From contig CP054936.1 of assembly GCA_013364255.1 (NCBI GenBank), positions 4,618,853 to 4,682,852 on the forward strand: a stretch of DNA of 64,000 bases, read 5' to 3'. This DNA is from Streptomyces seoulensis. GTDB lineage: Bacteria > Actinomycetota > Actinomycetes > Streptomycetales > Streptomycetaceae. The notes below the pieces were generated by a model. It saw only the letters and a program-made list of their open reading frames with translations, was not told the origin of the DNA and did no database searches. The position numbers and the translations under genes are program-made. How positions within the stretch are numbered: position 1 is the first letter of the stretch; every line of letters begins with the position of its first letter. Shown here one piece after another: positions 1 to 7,301 of this stretch.

Positions 1-1
1 C

Positions 2-529
2 TTCGCCTCCGACGGCGGCCTGTGGATCGGCGTGTTCTCCCCGGCCGCGATCGAGCGCGCCGAGCGGATCCACGCCTCCGGCCGGCACATCCCGGAGTTC
101 TTCAGCCTGCCCACCGCGATCGACAACTCGCGCAAGAACCAGACGTACAACACCCCCGCGCTGTCCACCCTCTTCCTGCTGGACCAGCAGCTGAAGTGGA
201 TCAACGGCCAGGGCGGTCTGGACTGGGCGGTCCGGCGTACCGCCACCTCCGCGCGCACGCTGTACGGCTGGGCCGAGGACGTGAAGTTCGCGACCCCGTT
301 CGTCACCGACCCGGCCAAGCGGTCGCAGGTCATCGGCACGATCGACTTCTCCGACGACATCGACGCCGCCGCCGTCGCCAAGGTGCTGCGCGCCAACGGC
401 ATCGTCGACACCGAGCCCTACCGCAAGCTCGGCCGCAACCAGCTGCGCGTCGCGATGTTCCCGGCGATCGACCCGGCCGACGTCGAGGCGCTGACCAAGT
501 GCGTCGACTACGTGATCGAGAAGCTGTAG
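2..529 (+). CDS. serC: Phosphoserine aminotransferase, C-terminal part (5' truncated by window edge)
   Basis: SerC is the PLP enzyme that makes phosphoserine from 3-phosphohydroxypyruvate and glutamate in serine synthesis. The frame is open from base 2, and the visible 175 residues match the C-terminal half of the actinobacterial form: FASDGGLWIG at the left edge, STLFLLDQQLKW, GRNQLRVAMFPAID and the end KCVDYVIEKL. In the family the PLP lysine sits just before FASDGG, so it lies a few codons outside the window. The first in-frame ATG is at 32, but similarity starts upstream of it, so this is not a real start. A strong terminator follows 20 nt after the stop, so the gene appears to end its transcript. 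The family assignment is secure. Confidence 0.93.
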   Translation, partial: FASDGGLWIGVFSPAAIERAERIHASGRHIPEFFSLPTAIDNSRKNQTYNTPALSTLFLLDQQLKWINGQGGLDWAVRRTATSARTLYGWAEDVKFATPFVTDPAKRSQVIGTIDFSDDIDAAAVAKVLRANGIVDTEPYRKLGRNQLRVAMFPAIDPADVEALTKCVDYVIEKL

Positions 530-549
530 CCGTACCCCACGGCAGCGAA

Positions 550-589
550 GGGCGCCCGGCGGACCATCCGCCGGGCGCCCTTCTTTTCT
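550..589 (+). terminator. Rho-independent terminator after serC
   Basis: Perfect 14-bp stem (550-563 with 567-580), loop CCA, then a T-rich tail TTCTTTTCT. It is the clearest canonical terminator in the window. Confidence 0.9.
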
Positions 590-602
590 GCGCGAAGCCC
601 CA

Positions 603-642
603 GCAGGGGCCCGCAGGGGTCCGCAGGGGTCCGCAGGGCCCG
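603..642. repeat. Four 10-bp tandem repeats, GCAGGGGYCC
   Basis: Units begin at 603, 613, 623 and 633. The middle two are identical, the first differs by one base and the last is degenerate. They lie just behind the serC terminator, outside any gene. Confidence 0.75.
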
Positions 643-940
643 TCGCCAACATTTCGTTCGTGTGCGGATCTGGTGGAACATTCGCCGGACCAACCCGACA
701 ACACGCGTCAACTCGGCACGCCCAGCCGCGATTTAGGCGTTACCTCGCTGATAAGATCATCACACTTTCAGTAGGCTGGCGCAGCGTCAGATATGCGTCA
801 CGGGGGACAGTCCCGAGGAGGCCCCACCGCGAAGGAGCAGCCGTTGGCCCGCGAGTGAGCCCGCAGCGCTCCCTGAGACATGCGAACGCGGACGCCCCGC
901 GCGGCCTGCTCTTCTCCGCGATGCGACTCGAAAGATTCCC
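643..940. other. Gene-free leader in front of the conservon
   Basis: No gene is supported between 643 and 940. It should hold the promoter of the conservon operon. Candidate elements are a TAAGAT hexamer (752-757) resembling a -10 box and a perfect 11-bp palindrome GGGACAGTCCC (804-814). No matching -35 box is convincing, so neither element is assigned a function. Confidence 0.35.
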
Positions 941-2134
941 ATGACGTCTTTGATCAAGGACCCGCTGCTGTGGGTCTTGCTAGGAGTGCTGATCATCGCG
1001 GTTCTCGCGGTGATGCGCGCTCGCAGAACCAACATGGCGCTCCGCAAGCAGAGCACGGAGCTGCGCGCGCACCGGGACGGGCTCGACGCGGAGCGCCTGC
1101 GCCTGCACGCCGAGTACCAGAACCTGCGCGCCGAATACGACCGCGCCCTGGCGGAGGTCCGCAGCACCGCCGAGTCGGAGACCAAGGACGTGCTGCGGGC
1201 GTGGATGCGCACGCTCCAGGTCCTCGCCGACGAACAGCAGCGCTCCATCAGCGACCTGGCCCGGCTGAAGTACGGCAACGACCCCAAGATCCTCGCCGAC
1301 TTCATGACCATCGACCACACCAACTCCCAGTTCGGCCGGCGGGCGCAGGGCATCGCGGCCCTGTGCGGCGGCTGGCTCGGCCGCCGCGAGGTCGCCGCCT
1401 CCGTCTACGACGTGGCGCGCAGCGCGCAGGGCCGCATCCGGCACTTCGACCGGGTGCAGATCCACAGCCAGGTGAACGTGGCGGTCGCCAGCACCGCCGT
1501 GGAGCCCGTCGCGGTCGTCCTGGCCGAACTGCTCGACAACGCCACCAACTACAGCGCCCCCGGCACCCCCGTCGAGATCAACATCCAGTCGGTGCCCACC
1601 GGCGTGTGCCTGATCATCGACGACGCCGGTCTCGGCATCAGCCAGGAGGAGAAGGACCGGGCGTCCGCGCTGCTCAACACGCGGGGCCCCATCTCGATCA
1701 CCAGCCTCGGCAGCCCGCCGCGCGTCGGTTTCGCCGTCGCCGGCGTGCTCGCCGCCCGGTACGGCTTCAGAGTCTCCGTCGATTCCGTCTCGCCGTACGG
1801 AGGCGTCCGCGCGGTCATCCTCCTCCCGGAGAGCCTCTTGACCCAAGAAGTCCCCCAGCCCGCGCCGACCGCGACGACCGACTCCGACGGGCCGGAGTCC
1901 TCGTCGTACGGCGGCCCGGTGCCGTCGCCGGTGGCGATCGTCGGCAAGACGGCCGGCGGACTGCCCAAGCGCCGTCGCGCGGTCGCGGTGGTGCCCCAGC
2001 CGGACCCCTCGGTGTCAGATGCCCAAGAGCCGGAGCACAGCAGCGAGGTGACCGCGTCGCGCCTGGGCGCCTTCGCGCGCGGAACGCTCCTGGGGCGGGA
2101 CACGTCCATCACGGAAGGATCACAAGAGCAGTGA
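941..2134 (+). CDS. cvnA: Conservon sensor kinase-like ATPase CvnA
   Basis: This 397-residue membrane-anchored GHKL ATPase heads a conservon. There is one N-terminal membrane helix (about residues 8-25), a charged helical linker (30-115), and an HATPase domain with an N-box ELLDN (196-200), IDDAGLGIS (226-234) and a modified lid SPPRVGFAV. His126 in IDHTNSQFGRR lies where non-canonical kinases carry their H-box. There is no extracellular sensor domain. The tail after about residue 305 is Pro/Ser-rich and probably disordered. The ATG at 941 has only a weak AAAGA upstream, but a membrane helix starts right behind it. The stop overlaps the start of cvnB by 4 nt (GTGA). In studied conservons CvnA docks the CvnB-C-D complex at the membrane; this role is inferred here. 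Confidence 0.88.
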   Translation: MTSLIKDPLLWVLLGVLIIAVLAVMRARRTNMALRKQSTELRAHRDGLDAERLRLHAEYQNLRAEYDRALAEVRSTAESETKDVLRAWMRTLQVLADEQQRSISDLARLKYGNDPKILADFMTIDHTNSQFGRRAQGIAALCGGWLGRREVAASVYDVARSAQGRIRHFDRVQIHSQVNVAVASTAVEPVAVVLAELLDNATNYSAPGTPVEINIQSVPTGVCLIIDDAGLGISQEEKDRASALLNTRGPISITSLGSPPRVGFAVAGVLAARYGFRVSVDSVSPYGGVRAVILLPESLLTQEVPQPAPTATTDSDGPESSSYGGPVPSPVAIVGKTAGGLPKRRRAVAVVPQPDPSVSDAQEPEHSSEVTASRLGAFARGTLLGRDTSITEGSQEQ

Positions 2135-2532
2135 AGCCCGATCTGTCCTGGGTGCTGAACGACGTGCTGACCGTACGCGGCGCCCGCCATGCGATTCTCG
2201 TCTCCGCCGACGGCCTGCTCATGGAGCGTTCCAGCGAGATCGGCCGCGACGAGGCCGAGACCAACGCGGCCGCCATGAGCTCCATGCAGTCCCTCAGCCG
2301 TGCCGTGGCCGGCTTCGTGTCGGTCGGCGCGGGGATCTGGAAGCAGACCCTGATGGAGTACGACGGCGGCTGGATCTTCCTGATCGCGGCGGGCAGCGGC
2401 GCCTATCTGGCGGTCTCCGCGGCCCTCGACGTGGACATGGAGCTCATGTCGATCCGGATGCAGCAGCAGGTGACGGCGCTGGGGAAGGCCCTGAGCGCTC
2501 AGCCGCGCCAGAGCGCCGGTGCCGAGGCATGA
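2131..2532 (+). CDS. cvnB: Conservon roadblock/LC7 protein CvnB
   Basis: This 133-residue roadblock/LC7-fold protein starts VKPDLSWVLNDV and contains the family stretch HAILVSADGLLMERSS, followed by the AVAGFVSVGAGIW helix. The GTG start overlaps the cvnA stop, with GAAGGA about 13 nt upstream. Roadblock proteins of this type bind and regulate small GTPases of the MglA/CvnD class, and here cvnD is two genes downstream. The stop overlaps the ATG of cvnC (ATGA), which implies coupled translation. Confidence 0.9.
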   Translation: MKPDLSWVLNDVLTVRGARHAILVSADGLLMERSSEIGRDEAETNAAAMSSMQSLSRAVAGFVSVGAGIWKQTLMEYDGGWIFLIAAGSGAYLAVSAALDVDMELMSIRMQQQVTALGKALSAQPRQSAGAEA

Positions 2533-2900
2533 GCGGCCACGGCGAGGACGCTCTGGTCTCCAGCGAACTCGTCCGCTCCTACGTCATCACCGGCGGGCGC
2601 CAACTGCCCACCGACGACGAGCTGTCGCTGCACACCCTGGTCACCCTGGCACCCGACCGGCAGCTGCCGCTGACGGCCGGGCCCGAGGTCCGCGCCATCT
2701 GGGAGCTGTGCTCGGGCGGCTATCTGGCCGTGGTGGAGGTCGCCGCCCACCTGGGACTGCCGGTGGGCGTCGCCCGGCTGCTGCTGACCGACTTAGCGGA
2801 ACAAGGTCATCTGCTGCGCCGCGCCGCGCCCCCGCGGGCCAAGCCTCAAGAGAGAGCCGTCATCGAGAAGGTGTTGCATGGACTACTCAAAGCCCTCTAG
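2529..2900 (+). CDS. cvnC: Conservon DUF742 protein CvnC
   Basis: This 123-residue DUF742 protein opens with a short polar stretch, then SSELVRSYVITGGRQLP. A winged-helix-like segment follows (AIWELCSGGYLAVVEVAAHLGLPVGVARLLLTDLAEQG), which is the hallmark of the family. DUF742 proteins occur almost only in conservons and are thought to link the kinase-like subunit to the GTPase. The coding region overlaps cvnB by 4 nt and cvnD by 23 nt. There is no separate promoter. Confidence 0.9.
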   Translation: MSGHGEDALVSSELVRSYVITGGRQLPTDDELSLHTLVTLAPDRQLPLTAGPEVRAIWELCSGGYLAVVEVAAHLGLPVGVARLLLTDLAEQGHLLRRAAPPRAKPQERAVIEKVLHGLLKAL

Positions 2901-3468
2901 GCCTGAGCCCCGCTACGTCTCGGACGCGGTCACCATCGCCGCGAAGATCCTCGTGGTGGGCCACTTCGCCGTGGGCAAGACCACGTTCATCGGCTCGCTC
3001 TCCGAGATCGCCCCGCTGCGCACCGAGGAGCGGATGACCCAGGCCGCCGCCCACGTGGACGACCTGCGGGGCGCGCCGGACAAGGTGACGACCACCGTCG
3101 CCCTCGACTTCGGCCGGCTCACCCTCAGCGACGACGTCGTGCTGTACCTCTTCGGCACACCCGGTCAGCAGCGGTTCATCCAGCTGTGGGAGGACATGGC
3201 CCGCGGTGCGCTGGGCGCGCTGATCCTCGTGGACCCGGTCCGGCTCGCCGAGTCCTTCCCGGTGATCGAACTGGTCGAGAAGTACGGCCTGGAGTACTCC
3301 ATCGCGGTCAACTCCTTCACCCCGGACGAGTACGACGAGGCCGAGATCCGCGAGGCCCTCGACCTGCTCCCCGACACCCCCGTCTCGTACTGCGACGCCC
3401 GCAGCCGCGAGTCGTCGGGCCAGGCGCTGATCACGCTCGTACGGCACCTGCTGAGCCGTACGGCCTGA
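2878..3468 (+). CDS. cvnD: Conservon small Ras-like GTPase CvnD
   Basis: This 196-residue GTP-binding protein of the conservon/MglA class has a P-loop GHFAVGKTT at residues 28-36 and a switch II TPGQQRF at 94-100. In place of the Ras NKxD motif it shows VNSFTPDE, which is the usual variation for this class. It is expected to act as a membrane-proximal switch controlled by CvnB. The ATG at 2878 lies inside the 3' end of cvnC, and about 70 nt separate the stop from the next P450 gene. Confidence 0.92.
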   Translation: MDYSKPSRPEPRYVSDAVTIAAKILVVGHFAVGKTTFIGSLSEIAPLRTEERMTQAAAHVDDLRGAPDKVTTTVALDFGRLTLSDDVVLYLFGTPGQQRFIQLWEDMARGALGALILVDPVRLAESFPVIELVEKYGLEYSIAVNSFTPDEYDEAEIREALDLLPDTPVSYCDARSRESSGQALITLVRHLLSRTA

Positions 3469-3537
3469 TCCGCGGGCTCCCCCAGCCACTCCCGCCCGGA
3501 ACGCAAGGACACCGGGCAGACGAAGGATCCGAACACC

Positions 3538-4914
3538 ATGGAATATCAGCGACCGGCCGGCACGCCGGGCATCGCGTCCAGATGCCCCATGCACGGCCAG
3601 GACTTCGCCGCCGACCCCCACGGCGCCTACGACAAGATGCGGGCCGCCGGTCCCGCCGCGCCGGTCGAACTCGCCCCGCAGGTGGAGGCGACGCTCGTCG
3701 TCGGCTACCAGGCGGCGCGCAGCGTGCTCCAGAACACGACCGACTTCAGCCGGGACCCGCGCCGCTGGAAGGCCCTGAACGAGGGCCGGATCTCGCTCGA
3801 CAACCCGGTGCTGCCGATGATGGCGTACCGGCCCAACTGCCTGTTCACCGACGGCGCCGTGCACCTGCGGCTGCGCAAGGCGGTCACGGACAGCCTGGAC
3901 CGGCTCGACATCGGCCGCATCCGCCGGGACGTCGAGCCCATCGCGGCGTTCCTCATCGACCGGTTCAGCGAGCGCGGGCGCGCCGACCTGCTCAACGACT
4001 ACGCCAAGCTGCTGCCGCTGCTGCTGTTCAACCGGCTCTTCGGCTGCCCGGCCGACATCGGCGACCGGCTCACCAGCTCCATGTCGGCGATCTTCGACGG
4101 CCGCGACGCGCTGAAGGCGAACGAGGAACTCACCTCCTGCCTCATGGAGTTGATCGCCCTCAAGCGGCGCGAGCCCGGCGACGACGTCACCTCCTGGCTG
4201 ATCCAGCACCCGGTCGGCCTGACCGACGCGGAGCTGAAGGACCAGCTGGTCATGCTGATGGGCGCCGGCGTCGAGCCGGAGCGCAACCTGATCGGCAACG
4301 CGCTGCTCCTGCTGCTGTCCAGCGGCTCCTCCGGGCGGGGCGCGGGCATGCTGATCGAGGAGGCCCTCGACCACGTCCTGTGGAACAACCCGCCCATCGC
4401 CAACTACGCCACGCACTACCCGCTGCGCGACGTCGACCTCGGCGGCGTCTACGTCGAGGCCGACACCCCGCTGGTGATCAGCTTCGGCGGCGCCAACAAC
4501 GACCCGACGCTGCGCACCGCCCGGCAGTCGCTGAGCAAGGGCGCCCACCTGGCGTGGGGCGCGGGTCCGCACGCCTGCCCGGCGAAGTCGCCGGCGACGG
4601 TGATCGCCCTGACGGCGATCGAGGCGATCCTCAACGCGCTGCCCGACCTGGCGCTCGACATCCCGGCCGACCGGGTCGAATGGCGGCCGGGTCCCTTCCA
4701 CCGGGCGCTGGCGGCCCTGCCGGTCCGCTTCACCCCGACGCCCGGCACCCGGGTGGCCGCCCTGCACACCCCGGCGCCGACAGCGCCCTCGTCGGCGCCG
4801 TCACCGTCACCGTCACCGGCCCACCCGCCCGTGCCCGGCCCGGCCCACGGCCAGGCCAACTCGGGTCGCAAAAAGGGATTTTGGAGCACGTTCCTCGACA
4901 TCTTCCGTGTCTGA
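3538..4914 (+). CDS. CYP157-like cytochrome P450 lacking the EXXR motif
   Basis: This is a conservon-linked P450 of 458 residues. The heme ligand loop reads WGAGPHACPA with Cys347, so heme binding looks intact, but the usual Phe and the Gly after Cys are Trp and Ala. The K-helix, normally ExxR before PP, reads DHVLWNNPP (residues 278-286): Trp282 replaces the arginine. Loss of EXXR at this place is the known hallmark of the CYP157 family. After about residue 405 there is a Pro/Ser-rich linker, then a basic-aromatic end KKGFWSTFLDIFRV that could form an amphipathic helix. The start is ATG with GAAGGA about 12 nt upstream. It probably functions with the conservon proteins; no substrate can be read from the sequence. 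Confidence 0.85.
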   Translation: MEYQRPAGTPGIASRCPMHGQDFAADPHGAYDKMRAAGPAAPVELAPQVEATLVVGYQAARSVLQNTTDFSRDPRRWKALNEGRISLDNPVLPMMAYRPNCLFTDGAVHLRLRKAVTDSLDRLDIGRIRRDVEPIAAFLIDRFSERGRADLLNDYAKLLPLLLFNRLFGCPADIGDRLTSSMSAIFDGRDALKANEELTSCLMELIALKRREPGDDVTSWLIQHPVGLTDAELKDQLVMLMGAGVEPERNLIGNALLLLLSSGSSGRGAGMLIEEALDHVLWNNPPIANYATHYPLRDVDLGGVYVEADTPLVISFGGANNDPTLRTARQSLSKGAHLAWGAGPHACPAKSPATVIALTAIEAILNALPDLALDIPADRVEWRPGPFHRALAALPVRFTPTPGTRVAALHTPAPTAPSSAPSPSPSPAHPPVPGPAHGQANSGRKKGFWSTFLDIFRV

Positions 4915-5035
4915 CGGTGCGCGCGGTGTGACGCATGTGACACGGGCAACATTCTTCGACGCATGAGCACGGGGAGGGGAGGGGTAGCTTCCGCCGGGAT
5001 CAGAAAATGATCGACACGGCCCAGAGGAGCTTGAC

Positions 5036-6295
5036 GTGACGGCAGTGGACGACATAAGTGGCAGACCGGACCGGCGAGCCGTCATCTCCGTCGTCCGACG
5101 CCTGCGTTCCCCGGAGGGGCAGAGCGACCCCCTGCCCCTGTGGAAAGAGCTGCGTGCCATGGGCGACGTCGTGCCCGCTCCGTGGGGCGGGTACTTCGTC
5201 ACCGGCTTCGACGCCTGCAACCAGGTGCTGCGCGGCCGCGACTGGCTCGCGCCGGACATCGCCTGGCAGGAACGCCAGCCCGACCCCGAGCGGTGGCACT
5301 CCCCCGCCACCCGCGAGATGAGCCACGCCCTGTCCCGGCTCAACGCCCCCGAGCACACCTGCCAGCGGCGCGGTCTGGGCAACCTGTTCGACCGCACCAC
5401 CCTGGACGCGATGCGGCCGGACGTCGAGGGCCACGTCGGCCGGCTCTGCGACGTCCTGGACGAGCGCCTGCGCACCACGGGCGAGGCCGACCTGGCCACC
5501 GTCGTCAGCGAACGGCTGCCCGTCGAGACGGTCGGCCACTGGCTGGGCATCCCCGCCGAACACCACGATCACATCCTGGACTTCACCCACCGCCAGGTGT
5601 ACGCGCAGGAACTGCTGCCCACCGGCAAGGATCTGCGCACCTCCGCCGCGGCCACCATGGAGATGCGGTCCTTCTTCACCGACCTCATCCGCCGGCGCCG
5701 GGCCCGCCCCGGCGACGACGTCGTCTCCGAGTGGATCCGGCACTGGGACGCCCGGTACCCCGACGACCGGGCCGCCGCCGACCGCGGCCTCTACCACCTG
5801 GTCATGTTCATCACGATCGCGTCGCTGGAGACCACGGCGACGCTGCTGTCGAACATGGTCTGGCTCCTGCTGCGGGACCGCACCCGCTGGGACTGGCTGC
5901 GCCGACATCCCGAGCACATCGACGACGCCATCGACGAGACCCTGCGCTACGACCCGCCCATCCACCTCAACTCGCGGATCGCCGCCGCCGACACCGTCCT
6001 GGCCGGCGTGCCCGTCGCCAAGGACACGATGGTCCACGTCCTGTACGGCGCCGCCAACCACGACCCGCGGCGCAACGAGGACCCGCACACCTTCGACGTG
6101 CTCCGCAAGGGCGGCCACCTCACCTTCGGCGGCGGCGCTCACTACTGCCTCGGCGCGGCGCTCGCCCGCCTGGAGGCCCGTACGCTCCTCTCCCACCTGC
6201 TGAAACGATTCCCTGATCTTGCCCTCGCGACCGGCCCCGTCTACGCGCCCCGTATGGTGTTCCGCCGTGTGACCTCCCTGAAAGTGACGACATGA
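5036..6295 (+). CDS. Cytochrome P450 (complete canonical motifs)
   Basis: This 419-residue P450 has all core motifs: an I-helix segment ASLETT, a K-helix ETLR (Glu301, Arg304) followed by YDPP, and the heme loop FGGGAHYCLG with Cys371. The GTG start has a good Shine-Dalgarno (AGAGGAG, 5023-5029). A 121-nt gap to the preceding P450 leaves room for a second promoter. The stop overlaps the crotonase start (ATGA), so the two are translationally coupled. Pairs of a CYP157-like and a normal P450 are a known arrangement next to conservons. The substrate is unknown. Confidence 0.9.
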   Translation: MTAVDDISGRPDRRAVISVVRRLRSPEGQSDPLPLWKELRAMGDVVPAPWGGYFVTGFDACNQVLRGRDWLAPDIAWQERQPDPERWHSPATREMSHALSRLNAPEHTCQRRGLGNLFDRTTLDAMRPDVEGHVGRLCDVLDERLRTTGEADLATVVSERLPVETVGHWLGIPAEHHDHILDFTHRQVYAQELLPTGKDLRTSAAATMEMRSFFTDLIRRRRARPGDDVVSEWIRHWDARYPDDRAAADRGLYHLVMFITIASLETTATLLSNMVWLLLRDRTRWDWLRRHPEHIDDAIDETLRYDPPIHLNSRIAAADTVLAGVPVAKDTMVHVLYGAANHDPRRNEDPHTFDVLRKGGHLTFGGGAHYCLGAALARLEARTLLSHLLKRFPDLALATGPVYAPRMVFRRVTSLKVTT

Positions 6296-7107
6296 CCGCC
6301 CTGTCCGCCCCGGCCGATCCCACCGCGCCGTCCCTCCGGACGCTGCGGACCGACCGGCAGGGCCCCGTCCTGTCCATCGAGCTGAACACCCCCGAACAGG
6401 GCAACGCGGTCACCGACACCATGCTCGACGAACTCCTGGCCGTCCTGGACGCGCAGGACCCCGACGTCCGGGTCGTCGTGCTGGGCGGGGCCGGCGAGGA
6501 CTTCTGTCTGGGCGGCGACCGCACGGAGTTCGCCGAGCAGCTGGCCGAGGACCCCACCGGGGGCGGCATCCGCGTCTCCGGCGCGAAGGCCCGCCGGGTG
6601 TGCGAGGCCCTCTCCGCCAACCCGGCGGTCACCATCGCCCGCGTCCAGGGCAAGGCCATCGGCGCCGGGCTCGCCCTCGCCCTCGCCTGCGACCTGCGGG
6701 TGGGCGCGGAGACGGCCACCTTCCGGCTGCCCGAACTGGCCCTCGGCCTGCCCACCGCGTGGGGCGGCCTGCTGCCCCGGCTCCTCAACGAGGTGGGGGC
6801 GGCGCGGGTGCGCGAACTCGTGCTCACCTGCCGGGCGTTCGGCGCGGCGGAGGCCCGGGAGTTGTCGGTCCTCCAGAACGTCGTGCCGGAGCAGGAACTC
6901 GACGCGGCGGTCCGGGCCTGGGCCGCCCCGGTCGTACGCCGCTCGGCGACCGCCCTGCGCGTCACCAAGCACCTGTTCAACGCCTACGCCAACGCGACCC
7001 GGCTGGCCGACATCACCTCGCTGGACGCCGAGTTGATGGCCTCGGCCCTCGCCGCCCACGAGTACACCACCGGCAAGGCGGCCCGCCGCACCGGAACACC
7101 GTTCTAA
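6292..7107 (+). CDS. Enoyl-CoA hydratase/isomerase family protein (crotonase)
   Basis: This 271-residue crotonase-fold protein has oxyanion-hole regions DFCLGGDRTEF (70-80) and GKAIGAGLALA (120-130). The second catalytic glutamate of hydratases (rat Glu164) is kept as Glu148 in LPELALG. The first (rat Glu144) is Ala128 in the otherwise conserved GAGLALALACD stretch. A single acid is usual in isomerases and other crotonases, so hydration activity should not be assumed. It overlaps the upstream P450 by 4 nt and probably acts on a CoA thioester in the same conservon-linked unit. Confidence 0.85.
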   Translation: MTALSAPADPTAPSLRTLRTDRQGPVLSIELNTPEQGNAVTDTMLDELLAVLDAQDPDVRVVVLGGAGEDFCLGGDRTEFAEQLAEDPTGGGIRVSGAKARRVCEALSANPAVTIARVQGKAIGAGLALALACDLRVGAETATFRLPELALGLPTAWGGLLPRLLNEVGAARVRELVLTCRAFGAAEARELSVLQNVVPEQELDAAVRAWAAPVVRRSATALRVTKHLFNAYANATRLADITSLDAELMASALAAHEYTTGKAARRTGTPF

Positions 7108-7236
7108 CGGCGCTTCGCCGCCTCCCGTCCCCTCCGGGAGGCGGCCGGTTCCCTGCGGCCGGTTCCCCACGGCCGTCTCCGCCCGCACGGGACAATGGCG
7201 GTGACGGGGGGCGGCCCGCGCGCAGCGGGCGTCCGC

Positions 7237-7270
7237 ACCGGGACACCGGGACACCGGGACACCGGGACAC
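7237..7270. repeat. Four perfect 8-bp tandem repeats, ACCGGGAC
   Basis: Four exact copies (7237-7268) plus two bases lie 32-65 nt upstream of the PucR-type gene. The spacing is below one helix turn, so they may be replication slippage rather than binding sites. Confidence 0.8.
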
Positions 7271-7301
7271 GCAGCACCGCCGAGACGGAACGGAGCAGGG
7301 G

